In this document: one piece after another, positions 1 through 9,294 of the stretch
Numbering within the stretch: position 1 is the first letter of the stretch
Layout of the letters: the number at the start of each line of letters is the position of its first letter
The notes under the pieces: generated by a model
What the model saw: the letters and a program-made list of their open reading frames with translations, nothing else
What the model was told of the DNA's origin: nothing
The model's database searches: none
Program-made: the position numbers and the translations under genes
From: Bradyrhizobium sp. ORS 278
GTDB taxonomy: Bacteria > Pseudomonadota > Alphaproteobacteria > Rhizobiales > Xanthobacteraceae
NCBI RefSeq assembly: GCF_000026145.1
Contig: NC_009445.1
Span: 1,922,001 to 1,986,000, forward strand
Reading direction: 5' to 3'
DNA: 64,000 nt

Positions 1-338
1 TCGGCTGGGTCGAGGCCGCGCGTGCCTGCGGCGAAAGCCACGTCGCCGTGGTGCTGCGCTTCCTGCTGCCGAACGTGCTGCCGGCGATGGCGGTTCAGAT
101 GTCGCTCAATCTCGGCTGGGCGATCCTCAATGCCGCGGGCCTCTCCTTCATCGGCCTCGGCGTCAAGCCGCCGACGCCGGAGTGGGGCATCATGGTCGCC
201 GAGGGCGCGCGCTTCATCTCGACGGGGCGGTGGTGGCTGGTGGCGTTCCCGGGCTTGGCACTCATGAGTGCTGTGCTGTGCTTCAACCTGCTCGGCGATG
301 GCCTGCGCGATATCCTCGATCCCCGGATGCGCACATGA
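1..338 (+). CDS. Oligopeptide/dipeptide ABC transporter permease, C-terminal part (DppC-like)
   Basis: The 5' end lies outside the window; the reading frame is open from the first full codon at position 3. The visible part is the end of an integral membrane permease. It has a WVEAARACG-like EAA loop that contacts the ATPase, then hydrophobic segments and the ending LLGDGLRDILDPRMRT, which is typical of DppC/GsiD-type subunits of peptide and nickel importers. Its stop overlaps the start of the double ATPase gene by four bases (ATGA), so the two are translationally coupled. The family is clear; the substrate cannot be read from this fragment. Confidence 0.9.
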   Translation, partial: GWVEAARACGESHVAVVLRFLLPNVLPAMAVQMSLNLGWAILNAAGLSFIGLGVKPPTPEWGIMVAEGARFISTGRWWLVAFPGLALMSAVLCFNLLGDGLRDILDPRMRT

Positions 339-2047
339 CGCCGGATGTGAGAATGAACGAGCGTGGCGCATCCGAGGATGCGCACCTGATCGCGCCGTTG
401 TTGGAAGTCGAAAACCTCAAGGTCGCCTTCTCCACGCGCCGTGGCCTCGTCGAGGCCGTGCGCGGCGTGTCGCTATCGCTGCAGCCGGGCGAGATGCTGG
501 GTCTGGTGGGCGAGAGCGGCTCCGGCAAATCGGTGACGGGCTTTGCCATCACCCACCTGCTCGACAAGGCCGGCCGCATCACCGACGGCGCCATCCGCTT
601 CAAGGGCCAGGACATCACCCGCGCCGGCGGCGCCGATCTGCGCAGCCTGCACGGGGCTGCGATGTCGATGATCTTTCAGAACCCGCGCGCGGCGCTGAAT
701 CCGATCCGCACCGTCGGTCAGCAGATCGCGGATGCGATCCTCGCGCATCGGCGGCTGTCGCGGCAGGAGGCGCAGGCCGAGGCGCTGCAACTCCTGAAGG
801 CCGTGCAGATCCGCGATCCCGAACGGCGCATGAGCGCCTATCCGCACGAACTGTCGGGCGGCATGTGCCAGCGGGTGATGATCGCGATCGCGGTCTCCTG
901 CAATCCGTCGCTGCTGATCGCCGACGAGCCGACCACCGGACTCGACGTCACCACGCAGAAGGTGGTGATGGATCTGCTTGCCCGGATCGCGGCCGAGCGC
1001 GGCATGGCGACGATCCTGATCACGCATGACCTGGGCCTCGCCGCGCGCTACTGCGCGCGCGTGGTGGTGATGGAGCAGGGCAGGCTGGTCGAGGAGGCCG
1101 AGCCGCTGACGCTGTTCCACCGGCCGCAGCATCCCTACACCAAGCGCCTGGTCGCGGCGTCGCCGACGGCGACGTCCCGCATCGAGGACCTCGTGCCCGA
1201 TGGCGAGCGCATTCCGCTGGTCGAGGTGACTGCGCTGCCGCCGCCGGCACACGGCACGCCGCTGCTGCTCGACGTCAAGAACATCGTCAAGCGCTTCGAC
1301 GACGGCACCATCGGCGTCGCCGATTTCTCGATGACCATGCGCGGCGGCGAGAGCGTCGGGCTGGTCGGCGAGAGCGGCTCCGGCAAGAGCACGACCTCGC
1401 GCATGATCTGCCGGCTGATCGACGCCAGCGCGGGCGAGATCCTGTTCGACGGACAATCGATCGGCCAGATCCCGGCGCGCGACTTCCATGCGAGTGCGCT
1501 GCGCAAGGACATCCAGATCGTCTTCCAGGATCCGAACGATAGCCTCAATCCGCGCTACACGGCATTCGACTGTATCGCGCATCCGCTGTTCCGGCTGATG
1601 AACATGCGCTCGGGCGACAAGCTGCGTCAGCGCGTCGAGGAATGCGCCGAGCGCGTCGGCCTGCCGCGCGAGCTGCTGTCGCGCTTTCCGCACCAGCTCT
1701 CCGGCGGCCAGAAGGCGCGCGTCGGCATTGCCCGCGCGATCGCCTGCAAGCCGCGGCTCCTGGTGCTGGACGAGCCGACCGCCGCGCTCGACGTCTCCGT
1801 GCAGGCGGTGGTGCTGCAGCTTCTCAACAAGCTCAGGCGCGAGGACAATCTCGCCTTCCTGTTCGTCAGCCACGATCTCAACGTCGTGCGCATGATGTGC
1901 GACCGCACGATCGTGCTGCGCACCGGCGCCATCGTCGAGCAGGGCGAGAGCCGCGCGCTGTTCGCCAATCCGCAGACCGACTACACTCGCGAGCTGGTCG
2001 ACGCGGTTCCTCACATCGCCCCGCCGATGGCGCTGGCGACGGTCTGA
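335..2047 (+). CDS. Fused double ATPase of a peptide-type ABC transporter (DppD-DppF / GsiA-like)
   Basis: 570 residues containing two complete nucleotide-binding domains in one chain. The first has Walker A GESGSGKS (about residues 59-66), signature LSGGM and Walker B LLIADEP. The second has Walker A GESGSGKST, signature LSGGQ and Walker B LLVLDEP. Each domain ends with the oligopeptide-transporter extension (HPYTKRL in the first). Fused ATPases of this kind power dipeptide, oligopeptide or glutathione import with two permeases and a periplasmic binding protein encoded upstream. I chose the ATG that overlaps the permease stop rather than an upstream in-frame ATG that would run through the permease gene. 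Substrate unknown. Confidence 0.93.
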   Translation: MTPDVRMNERGASEDAHLIAPLLEVENLKVAFSTRRGLVEAVRGVSLSLQPGEMLGLVGESGSGKSVTGFAITHLLDKAGRITDGAIRFKGQDITRAGGADLRSLHGAAMSMIFQNPRAALNPIRTVGQQIADAILAHRRLSRQEAQAEALQLLKAVQIRDPERRMSAYPHELSGGMCQRVMIAIAVSCNPSLLIADEPTTGLDVTTQKVVMDLLARIAAERGMATILITHDLGLAARYCARVVVMEQGRLVEEAEPLTLFHRPQHPYTKRLVAASPTATSRIEDLVPDGERIPLVEVTALPPPAHGTPLLLDVKNIVKRFDDGTIGVADFSMTMRGGESVGLVGESGSGKSTTSRMICRLIDASAGEILFDGQSIGQIPARDFHASALRKDIQIVFQDPNDSLNPRYTAFDCIAHPLFRLMNMRSGDKLRQRVEECAERVGLPRELLSRFPHQLSGGQKARVGIARAIACKPRLLVLDEPTAALDVSVQAVVLQLLNKLRREDNLAFLFVSHDLNVVRMMCDRTIVLRTGAIVEQGESRALFANPQTDYTRELVDAVPHIAPPMALATV

Positions 2048-2168
2048 TCCTCAACCCATAACAATCGATTATGGACGGCGGACAACTTGGTATTGGGGGC
2101 AATGCCGCCCATCCTGTTAGTTTGCGGTCATCGCAAAACGATCACCGACAAGGGTCTCCGCGCGCGTC

Positions 2169-3584
2169 ATGACGAAGCTGATCACCACGTTGCAGGGTCT
2201 TGTCGGAGCCGCTCATGTCCTGACCGCGCCCGAGGATCAGGCGAGTTATCTGCGCGACTGGCTCGGCAAGTATAATGGTGCAGCGATTGCCGTGGTGAGG
2301 CCCGCGTCGACCGAAGAGGTCGCGGCCGTGATGGCGGCCTGCGCCGAGGCGGGTGTCGCCGTGGTGCCGCAGGGCGGTCACACCAGCCTGTCCGGCGGCG
2401 CCACGCCGGATGCGAGCGGCAGCGCGATCGTGCTGTCGCTGTCGCGGATGAACAGGATTCGCGCGGTCGATGCGATCGGACAGACCATGGTGGCCGACGC
2501 CGGGGTCGTGCTCGCCAAGGTGCAGGATGCCGCGCGCGAGGCGGGCCTGTTCTTTCCGCTGAGCCTTGGCTCCGAGGGCAGCTGCACCGTCGGGGGCAAT
2601 CTCGCGGCCAATGCCGGCGGCGTCGCCGTGCTGCGCTATGGCGTGATGCGCGAACTCACGCTCGGGCTCGAAGTCGTGCTGCCGGACGGGCGCATCTGGG
2701 ACGGCCTGCGCTCCCTGCGCAAGGACAACACCGGCTATGCGCTGCGCGATCTCTTCATCGGTTCGGAAGGCACGCTCGGCATCATCACGGGCGCGGTGCT
2801 GAAGCTGTTCCCGCAGCCGACCGCCCGCGCCACGGCCTTCGTAGCGGTCGCCGATGCGGCCGCCGCCCTCAAGCTGCTGCAGAGGTCGCGCGCCCGTTGC
2901 GGCGATCGCCTGACGGCATTTGAATTCCTCACCGCAGCGACGCTGGAAATGATCATGCGGCAAATTCCGGACGCGCGGCTGCCGTTCGCGGCAGTGCCTG
3001 AGGCGGCCGTGCTGATCGAATTGAGCGATATCGGCGAGGAGGCCGCGCTGACGGCCCGCCTCGAGACCACGCTGACCGACGCCATGACGGAGGGACTTGT
3101 CGCCGACGCCGTCATCGCGCAGGACGGCACCCAGGCCAAGGCGTTCTGGCGCGTGCGCGAGAGCGTGTCGGAAGCCCTGGTGCGTGAGGGCAAGGCGCTG
3201 AAGCACGACGTCGCCGTGCCCGTGGCCGAGATCGCCGATTTCGTCGATGTCATGGACGCGGTGGTCGGTGCGGCGCTGCCCGGCATCCGCCCCATGGTGT
3301 TCGGCCATCTCGGCGACGGCAATCTGCACTACAATCTGATGCGCCCGCTCGACATGAGCGAGGCCGAGTTCTACGAGCGCGGCCCGCGCATCACCCGCCT
3401 CGTCCACGACGAGATCACCCGCCGGCGCGGCTCGATCAGCGCCGAGCACGGCATCGGCCAGCTCCGTACCGCCGAGATGCCGCTGTGCAAGCCGCCGCTC
3501 GAGCTTGAGCTGATGCGTCAGCTCAAGCGTACGCTCGATCCCCGCGGGCTGATGAACCCGGGCAAGCTGCTGCCGAACGTGTAA
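2169..3584 (+). CDS. FAD-linked oxidoreductase, D-lactate / D-2-hydroxyglutarate dehydrogenase type (GlcD-like)
   Basis: 471 residues, the usual length for the GlcD/D2HGDH family. The N-terminal FAD_binding_4 domain shows PQGGHTSLSGG (FAD pyrophosphate contact) and NLAANAGG. The C-terminal FAD-oxidase domain has FGHLGDGNLHYN and SAEHGIGQLR, which hold the metal and substrate ligands of these enzymes. The family oxidises D-2-hydroxy acids to 2-oxo acids and passes electrons to the respiratory chain or an electron-transfer flavoprotein. It lies 121 bp after the ABC ATPase and convergent with the MFS gene. The start has only a weak ribosome site. The exact substrate is not decided by sequence. 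Confidence 0.9.
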   Translation: MTKLITTLQGLVGAAHVLTAPEDQASYLRDWLGKYNGAAIAVVRPASTEEVAAVMAACAEAGVAVVPQGGHTSLSGGATPDASGSAIVLSLSRMNRIRAVDAIGQTMVADAGVVLAKVQDAAREAGLFFPLSLGSEGSCTVGGNLAANAGGVAVLRYGVMRELTLGLEVVLPDGRIWDGLRSLRKDNTGYALRDLFIGSEGTLGIITGAVLKLFPQPTARATAFVAVADAAAALKLLQRSRARCGDRLTAFEFLTAATLEMIMRQIPDARLPFAAVPEAAVLIELSDIGEEAALTARLETTLTDAMTEGLVADAVIAQDGTQAKAFWRVRESVSEALVREGKALKHDVAVPVAEIADFVDVMDAVVGAALPGIRPMVFGHLGDGNLHYNLMRPLDMSEAEFYERGPRITRLVHDEITRRRGSISAEHGIGQLRTAEMPLCKPPLELELMRQLKRTLDPRGLMNPGKLLPNV

Positions 3585-3599
3585 TTCGGCTTCGCTGCC

Positions 3600-4976
3600 T
3601 CAATCCGCCTCGTAGCCATACACCTCCGGCAGGATGAAGATCGCGGCGAGCAGGCCGGCCAGCGGGAAGATCGCGACGAACAATGTCGCATTGGCCTGGC
3701 CGATCGCGGTGAACAGCGCGGGGAACAGGAAGATCGCCAGGAACGACGGCAGCTTCACGAACATGTAGGCGAAGCCGCTGGCGGTGCCGCGATAGCGCGG
3801 GCGCGCCACCATGGTCGGGATGGTCATGCAGTTGGAAGCGTCCCAGTAATGGCCCCACAGCATGGCGGCGGCGGCGAACGGCAGGATGATGGTGTGTCCG
3901 GTGTAGAGCGCGCCGGCGGCCACGATCAGTGACACCAGCACGATCGCGAAGCCGGCGATGCCGATGCCGCGATGGCCGATCCGGGGCGTCAGCAGCGGCC
4001 CGACCCAGCCGGAGACGGCGGCGAGACAGAACAGCGCCATCGTGACGAGGTTGTTGCCGAGCGTGGTGGAGACGCCAACCATCGTGAACAGCACCGGCAG
4101 ATAGAACCCGAAAGTGGCGAATTCGGCGCCTTGGGCGAAGCAGGCGATCCAGCCGTAGATCGTCGCGCGCCAGCGGATCGGATCCTTGCGCAGGTCGGAG
4201 AGGAAATCCCATGTGCTCGGCTTTTCGACAACCATGTCCTGGTTCGGCAGCATCGGGAGATCGTCGTTGTACATCTGCCGCGCCACGTCCTTGGCCTCGC
4301 GGAAGCGGCCGTGTTGCACCAGCCAGACGGCGGTCTCCGGAACGTCGTGGCGCAGGAACAGGATGATCAGCGCCGGCACCGCGCCGAGCCCGAGGGTGAC
4401 GCGCCAGACCGTCTCGTGGTTGATCTCGGCAATCAGGAACAGCGCGATCACGCCGAGCGTCAGCACCTCGCCGACCGCGAACATGAACTGCCAGCGATTG
4501 CCCATCACCTCGCGCTGGCCCTTGGCCATCGACTCCATGATATACGTGTAGCCGGTCGAGATGTCGCTGCCGAGCGGCAGGCCGAGCAGGAAGCGGATGA
4601 CGATCAGCCACGCGACGTTGGGAACGAAGGCCTGCGCCACGGCCAGCACCACGAACATCGTCATCGTCCCCAAGAACATCCAGCGGCGGCCGATCTTGTC
4701 CGACAGCCAGCCGCCGAGCAATGCACCGATGAGTGCGCCGCCCTGCGTGCCGGCGGCGGCGAGGCCAAGCTCCAGCGGGCCGGGATTGAACTGCTCCTTG
4801 ATGAAGATCAGCACGAAGGCGATCGAATAGAGATCCCAGGCCTCGACCAGGATCGAGGCCATCATCAGCCAGCCGACGCGATTGCCCTTGGGGCTGTAGT
4901 TCTGGATCAGATAGCGGACGGCGTTGTCGATCGTGGTGCGCTGCGGGGCGATGTCGGTCATCGTTGCGACGCTCAT
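3600..4976 (-). CDS. MFS transporter, sugar/acid porter type
   Basis: 458 residues with about twelve hydrophobic segments and the MFS loop motif GGWLSDKIGRRW between helices 2 and 3. Also present are the helix-4/5 motif RFLLGLPLGSD and PETAVWLVQHGR after helix 6, which is typical of the sugar porter and aromatic-acid/sialate families. I chose the ATG giving MSVATMTD because AAAGGA lies just upstream; a longer frame starting 117 bases earlier has no such site. It is divergent from the mannonate dehydratase gene across 338 bp, so uptake of a uronate or aldonate is plausible but is inference only. Confidence 0.88.
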   Translation of the reverse strand: MSVATMTDIAPQRTTIDNAVRYLIQNYSPKGNRVGWLMMASILVEAWDLYSIAFVLIFIKEQFNPGPLELGLAAAGTQGGALIGALLGGWLSDKIGRRWMFLGTMTMFVVLAVAQAFVPNVAWLIVIRFLLGLPLGSDISTGYTYIMESMAKGQREVMGNRWQFMFAVGEVLTLGVIALFLIAEINHETVWRVTLGLGAVPALIILFLRHDVPETAVWLVQHGRFREAKDVARQMYNDDLPMLPNQDMVVEKPSTWDFLSDLRKDPIRWRATIYGWIACFAQGAEFATFGFYLPVLFTMVGVSTTLGNNLVTMALFCLAAVSGWVGPLLTPRIGHRGIGIAGFAIVLVSLIVAAGALYTGHTIILPFAAAAMLWGHYWDASNCMTIPTMVARPRYRGTASGFAYMFVKLPSFLAIFLFPALFTAIGQANATLFVAIFPLAGLLAAIFILPEVYGYEAD

Positions 4977-5314
4977 GGCGGGTCCTTTCACGAAGCCGAA
5001 CGGCGGCGCGCAGCGCGTCCGCGGCGAAGGTCGCGCGGAGGGGATCGGTCGTCGTTCCAGTATCCGACTGCTTTGACGGCTGAGATCGATCAAGGTTCCA
5101 TTGCTTTACCCTGCCGCATGACATTGTGGTCTGCGGTCGGCGCCGTCGCTGCCCGTGCGGGACTCCGTGCGCGCGTTCAACGGCTGATACAGCGAGCTGG
5201 TCGCGACGTATGATCGGCGTCGCAGGCGCCAAGCCCATTTCATGACGCAAAGCAGTGTGATCGATAGGCTGGAATCGGCGCGCGACAGGCCGGCGGACGC
5301 AGGGAGGGAATGAG
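4977..5314. promoter_or_regulatory. Divergent intergenic region between MFS and uxuA genes
   Basis: 338 bp with no credible gene. It must hold promoters for both flanking genes. The Shine-Dalgarno of uxuA (GGGAGGGA) lies at its right edge and AAAGGA (minus strand) at its left edge. An ATCGATC stretch near 5088 and a second ATCGAT near 5261 are visible, but I see no convincing operator or sigma-factor consensus. Confidence 0.4.
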
Positions 5315-6511
5315 ATGCAACAGACGTGGCGCTGGTTCGGACCGGAGGATCCCATCACCCTGCCGCAGGTCCGCCAGACCGGCGCGACCGGCATCGTCAC
5401 GGCGCTGCATCACATTCCCTATGGCGAGGTGTGGAGCACCGACGAGATCATCAGACGCCTCGGGATGATCGAGCAAGACTCGTCATTGCGATTGCGGTGG
5501 AGCGTTGTCGAAAGCCTGCCGGTGTCGGAGGCGATCAAACTGGGCGAAGGTGATCTCACCCCGCTGTTCGACAATTATCGGCAGTCGCTGCGCAACCTCG
5601 CGGCCTGCGGCATCACCACCGTGTGCTACAATTTCATGGCCGTGCTGGACTGGACGCGGACGGAGCTTGCGCATCGCCTGCCGGGCGGCGCCACGGCGCT
5701 GCGCTTCGACATGGATCGTCTCGCCGCATTCGACTGCTATATCCTGGAGCGCCCAGGCGCCGAGGCCGAGTTCTCCGCCGACGTGCTCGACCGCGCCAAG
5801 GCGTGGGTGGCGCAGGCCTCGGAATCCGACAAGGACCGGCTGCTCGCGACCATCATGGCGGGCCTGCCCGGCGCCTATGAGCGCTACGACGTGCCCGGCC
5901 TGCGCCGCATGCTGGAGAAGTACCGTGGCATCGGCCATGCCGAGCTACGCGCCAACTACGCGCGCTTCCTGCGCGAGGTTGTGCCGACGGCGGAGGATTG
6001 CGGCGTCAGCCTGTGCGTGCATCCGGACGATCCGCCGCGCGACCTGTTCGGTTTGCCGCGCGTGGTGTCGTCGGCCGATGATCTGCAGTTCATCGTCGAT
6101 GCCGCGCCGTCGAAGTCGAACGGCCTCACCTTCTGCACCGGCGCGCTCGGCGCCGGCGGCCAGAACAACGTGCCGGCGATGGCCGCGCGCTTCGCGCCGC
6201 ACATCCGCTTCGTACATTTGCGCAACGTCACCAAGATGCTCGACGGCTCCTTCATGGAGGCGGAGCATCTGCGCGGCGATGTCGACATGGTTAACGTGGT
6301 CACGATGTTGTTGACGGAGCAGGCCCGCCGCAAGACGGAGGGCGAGCCGGACTGGCGTATCCCGTTCCGGCCCGATCACGGTCATGAGCTGGCCGACGAC
6401 ATCGGCCGCGGCACCCATCCCGGCTATCCGCTGGTCGGCCGGCTCAAGGGCCTTGCCGAGATCCGAGGCGTAATGACGGCGGTGGCGGCCATCAACCGCT
6501 TGCCGGTCTGA
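5315..6511 (+). CDS. uxuA: D-mannonate dehydratase
   Basis: 398 residues, the normal size for UxuA, starting MQQTWRWFGPEDPITLPQVRQ, with GATGIVTALHHIPYGEVW near the N-terminus, which is diagnostic for this family. The enzyme dehydrates D-mannonate to 2-keto-3-deoxy-D-gluconate (KDG) using Fe2+ or Mn2+. Further family blocks include SLCVHPDDPPRDLFGLPRVV, FCTGALGAGGQNN and FRPDHGHELADD, which carry metal and catalytic His/Asp residues. A GGGAGGGA ribosome site precedes the start. It heads a cluster with KDG kinase and KDPG aldolase that completes conversion of mannonate to pyruvate and glyceraldehyde-3-phosphate. Confidence 0.96.
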   Translation: MQQTWRWFGPEDPITLPQVRQTGATGIVTALHHIPYGEVWSTDEIIRRLGMIEQDSSLRLRWSVVESLPVSEAIKLGEGDLTPLFDNYRQSLRNLAACGITTVCYNFMAVLDWTRTELAHRLPGGATALRFDMDRLAAFDCYILERPGAEAEFSADVLDRAKAWVAQASESDKDRLLATIMAGLPGAYERYDVPGLRRMLEKYRGIGHAELRANYARFLREVVPTAEDCGVSLCVHPDDPPRDLFGLPRVVSSADDLQFIVDAAPSKSNGLTFCTGALGAGGQNNVPAMAARFAPHIRFVHLRNVTKMLDGSFMEAEHLRGDVDMVNVVTMLLTEQARRKTEGEPDWRIPFRPDHGHELADDIGRGTHPGYPLVGRLKGLAEIRGVMTAVAAINRLPV

Positions 6512-6563
6512 TCGCGTCGTGATCTAGGATCGACGGAGAAGACCAGACAGGGAGACCCGGCCC

Positions 6564-7595
6564 ATGCGTGCCGTCGTGATTCACGCGCCCAAGGATCTGC
6601 GCATCGACAGCTTCCCCGACCCGGCGCCGGAGGCGGGCCAGGTCCGGGTCAAGATCGAGGCCGGCGGCATCTGCGGGTCGGACCTGCATTATTACCATCA
6701 TGGCGGCTTCGGCACGGTGCGCATCAAGCAGCCGATGGCGCTCGGCCATGAAATCGCGGGCGTCGTCGCCGCGGTCGGCGCCGGCGTGACCGGCCTCGCC
6801 GAGGGCACGCGTGTCGCCGTCAATCCAAGCCTGCCGTGCGGCCACTGCGCCTATTGCCGCGAGGGCCTGCGCAACCAGTGCCTGGACATGCGCTTCATGG
6901 GCAGCGCGATGCGCGACCCGCACGTGCAGGGCGGCTTTCGCGAGTTCGTCACCGTCGATGCCTCGCAGGCGGTGCCGATCGCGCCGTCACTGTCGCTGGG
7001 TGAGGCCGCGATGGCCGAGCCGCTGTCGGTGTGCTTGCATGCCGCGCATCAGGCCGGCTCGCTGCTCGGCAAGCGCGTGCTGGTGACCGGCTGCGGCCCG
7101 ATCGGCGCGCTGTCGATCCTGGTCGCGCGCTATGGCGGCGCGGCCGAAATCGTGGCCACCGACGTCGCCGAGGCGCCGCTTGCCGTGGCGCGCAAGCTCG
7201 GCGCCAGCCACGCTGTCAACGTCGCCGCGGAGCCATCCGCGCTCGATCCCTGGCGCGTGGGGAAGGGCACCTTCGACGTGCTGTTCGAGGCGTCCGGCAA
7301 CCAGGCCGCGCTGCGCGCAGCGCTCGACGTGATGAGGCCGGGCGGGGTCATCGTCCAGCTCGGGCTCGGCGGCGAAATGACATTGCCGCTCAACACGCTG
7401 GTCACGAAGGAGCTGCAATTGCGCGGCACCTTCCGGTTCGACCGCGAATTCGATCTGGCGGTGCGGCTGATGGGCGAGGGGCTGCTCGACGTGAAGCCGC
7501 TGATCTCAGCCACGCTGCCGTTCCAGGAGGCAATTTCCGCCTTCGAGCTCGCCAGCGATCGAAGCCGCGCGATGAAGGTTCATTTGACGTTTTAA
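6564..7595 (+). CDS. Zinc-dependent alcohol dehydrogenase, L-idonate 5-dehydrogenase type
   Basis: 343 residues of the medium-chain dehydrogenase family. The catalytic zinc site begins at CGSDLHYYHHGG and continues with GHEIAG. The structural zinc site is the four-cysteine CGHCAYCREGLRNQC, and the NAD(P) Rossmann motif is VTGCGPIGALS. CGSDLHYY(H/Y)HGG is characteristic of L-idonate 5-dehydrogenases and related polyol dehydrogenases. In this cluster it sits between mannonate dehydratase and KDG kinase, so it could instead oxidise or reduce a hexonate such as fructuronate/mannonate, supplying the UxuA substrate. The cluster shows no classical UxuB. Family secure, substrate not. Confidence 0.85.
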   Translation: MRAVVIHAPKDLRIDSFPDPAPEAGQVRVKIEAGGICGSDLHYYHHGGFGTVRIKQPMALGHEIAGVVAAVGAGVTGLAEGTRVAVNPSLPCGHCAYCREGLRNQCLDMRFMGSAMRDPHVQGGFREFVTVDASQAVPIAPSLSLGEAAMAEPLSVCLHAAHQAGSLLGKRVLVTGCGPIGALSILVARYGGAAEIVATDVAEAPLAVARKLGASHAVNVAAEPSALDPWRVGKGTFDVLFEASGNQAALRAALDVMRPGGVIVQLGLGGEMTLPLNTLVTKELQLRGTFRFDREFDLAVRLMGEGLLDVKPLISATLPFQEAISAFELASDRSRAMKVHLTF

Positions 7596-7606
7596 CGAGC
7601 GGATTG

Positions 7607-8539
7607 ATGCCGATGAGAGTCGCCTGCATCGGAGAGTGCATGGTGGAGTTCGCGCAGGAGGACGGAAGTCTGTTCCGGCGCGGTTTTGGCGGCGACACGC
7701 TCAACACGGCGCTCTATCTGTCCCGTCTCGGCGTGCCGACGTCCTATGTGACGGCCCTCGGCGACGATCCGCTGAGCGCGATGATGCTGGCGGCCTGGCG
7801 GGCCGAGGGCATCGACACCGCGGAGGTGCTGCGGGTCGAGGGCCGCGTGCCCGGCCTCTACATGATCGAGCGCGACGCCAGGGGCGAACGCAGCTTCTTG
7901 TATTGGCGCGACCGTGCGCCGGCGCGCGAGCTGTTCGACCGCGCCGACCGCGACATGCTCGACCGACTCTCGCGCTTCGACTGGATCTATCTCTCCGGCA
8001 TCAGCCTGTCGCTGTATGGCGAGACCGGCAAGGCCAAGCTGCGCGAGCTGCTCACGGTGGCGCGCAAGCGCGGGGCGCGCGTGGTGTTCGACGGCAACTA
8101 CCGGCCGCGCGGCTGGGCCAGCCGCGAGATGGCGCAGCGCGCGTTTCGCGCCATCATGCCGCTGGTCGACATCGCGCTGCCGACGCTCGAGGACGAGCAG
8201 ATGCTGTTCGGCGACGTCGATGCCTCGGTCTGCCTGCGCCGCTTCAGGGACGCGGGTGTCGGCGAGGTCGTCATCAAGCGCGGCCCGCGTGGCTGCCTGA
8301 TCCATGCCGAGGGCGTGCTGGTCGACATCGCGCCGCCCGCGGTGCTGCAGCCGATCGACACGACGGCTGCTGGTGATTCCTTCAACGCAGGATACCTCGC
8401 TGCTCGGATCAAGGGCGCGCCGCCGCGCAAGGCGGCGTTGGCGGGGCATCGGCTCGCGGGTGCGGTGATCATGGCGCCAGGCGCGGTGATTCCGGCGGCG
8501 GCGATGCCGCGGGACATTCTGGCACTGAGCGAGGCGTGA
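7607..8539 (+). CDS. kdgK: 2-dehydro-3-deoxygluconate kinase (PfkB family)
   Basis: 310 residues. The ribokinase/PfkB family N-terminal block is GECMVEFAQ...RRGFGGDTLNTALYLSRLG. The C-terminal signature DTTAAGDSFNAGYL contains the catalytic Asp and anion hole. Phosphorylates KDG to KDPG with ATP. I place the start at ATG 7607 (MPMRVACIGE); the ATG six bases later is nearly as good and ribosome binding is weak for both. The stop overlaps the aldolase start, so kinase and aldolase, which catalyse successive steps, are coupled. Confidence 0.93.
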   Translation: MPMRVACIGECMVEFAQEDGSLFRRGFGGDTLNTALYLSRLGVPTSYVTALGDDPLSAMMLAAWRAEGIDTAEVLRVEGRVPGLYMIERDARGERSFLYWRDRAPARELFDRADRDMLDRLSRFDWIYLSGISLSLYGETGKAKLRELLTVARKRGARVVFDGNYRPRGWASREMAQRAFRAIMPLVDIALPTLEDEQMLFGDVDASVCLRRFRDAGVGEVVIKRGPRGCLIHAEGVLVDIAPPAVLQPIDTTAAGDSFNAGYLAARIKGAPPRKAALAGHRLAGAVIMAPGAVIPAAAMPRDILALSEA

Positions 8540-9180
8540 TGAGCAATCCGGACAATCGCGCGAAGCTCGATGCGGTGTTTGCGCTCGCGCCGGTGATCCC
8601 GGTGATCACGATCGAGGACGCGGCCCAGGCCGTGCCGCTCGCGCGCGCGCTCGTCGCGGGTGGACTTCGGGTCATCGAGATCACCTTGCGGACTCAGGCG
8701 GGCTTCGATGCCGCGCGCGCGATCATCGGCGAGGTGCCGGAGGCCAAGGTCGGCATCGGCACGGTGCTGACTCCGGCAGACTACGAGCGCGCGGCGAAGC
8801 TCGGCGCGGCCTTCGCGATCAGTCCGGGGATGTCGATCGAGCTGCTCGACGCCGCCAGCTCAGGCGATCTGCCGTTTGCGCCGGGCATCCAGACGCCGTC
8901 CGATCTGATCGCCTGCGTGACGCGCGGCTATGAGCTCGTGAAGTTCTTCCCTGCTGTCCCAGCCGGCGGCCTCGCCGCGCTCGATGCATTGGCCGGACCC
9001 TTCCCGAGCGTCCGCTTCTGTCCGACCGGTGGCATCAATGCCGCCAACGCCGCACAGTGGCTCGCGCACAAGAAGGTCGTTGCGATCGGCGGCTCCTGGG
9101 TCGCACCGGCGGCCGACATCAAGGCCGGCGCCTGGGTCGCGATCCAGCAGCGCGCCCGCGAGGCAACGGCATTGCGCTGA
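8539..9180 (+). CDS. eda: 2-keto-3-deoxy-6-phosphogluconate aldolase
   Basis: 213 residues, a class I aldolase of the Eda family. Visible motifs are VIEITLRT with the catalytic Glu, GIGTVLTP, ISPGM, and LVKFFPA carrying the Schiff-base lysine, then CPTGGIN for phosphate binding. It cleaves KDPG to pyruvate and glyceraldehyde-3-phosphate. The ATG lies in a TGATG overlap with the kdgK stop; a GTG one codon earlier is in frame but less likely. It is the last gene of the uxuA cluster. Confidence 0.95.
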   Translation: MSNPDNRAKLDAVFALAPVIPVITIEDAAQAVPLARALVAGGLRVIEITLRTQAGFDAARAIIGEVPEAKVGIGTVLTPADYERAAKLGAAFAISPGMSIELLDAASSGDLPFAPGIQTPSDLIACVTRGYELVKFFPAVPAGGLAALDALAGPFPSVRFCPTGGINAANAAQWLAHKKVVAIGGSWVAPAADIKAGAWVAIQQRAREATALR

Positions 9181-9208
9181 TGCGTCTCTCTCCAAATCGC
9201 CTGCCGAT

Positions 9209-9241
9209 ATCCCGCCGACATCCCGCCGACATCCCGCCGAC
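9209..9241. repeat. Three perfect tandem copies of an 11-bp unit
   Basis: The unit ATCCCGCCGAC occurs three times head to tail without change, 28 bases after the eda stop. It is not inside a supported gene. A short minisatellite from strand slippage is the simplest explanation. Confidence 0.85.
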
Positions 9242-9294
9242 GTGGTGCTGCGCTCTGGCGCGGCAGGCGCGCTCAGGTGCGCACCGTCCACAAA

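Noticed and set aside
473..2014. 513-codon minus-strand frame opposite the double ABC ATPase
   Set aside because: Low-complexity shadow translation with no domain, while the plus strand has all ABC motifs.
9195..9245. CRISPR-like array
   Set aside because: The three units are only 11 bp, directly adjacent without spacers, so this is a simple tandem repeat.
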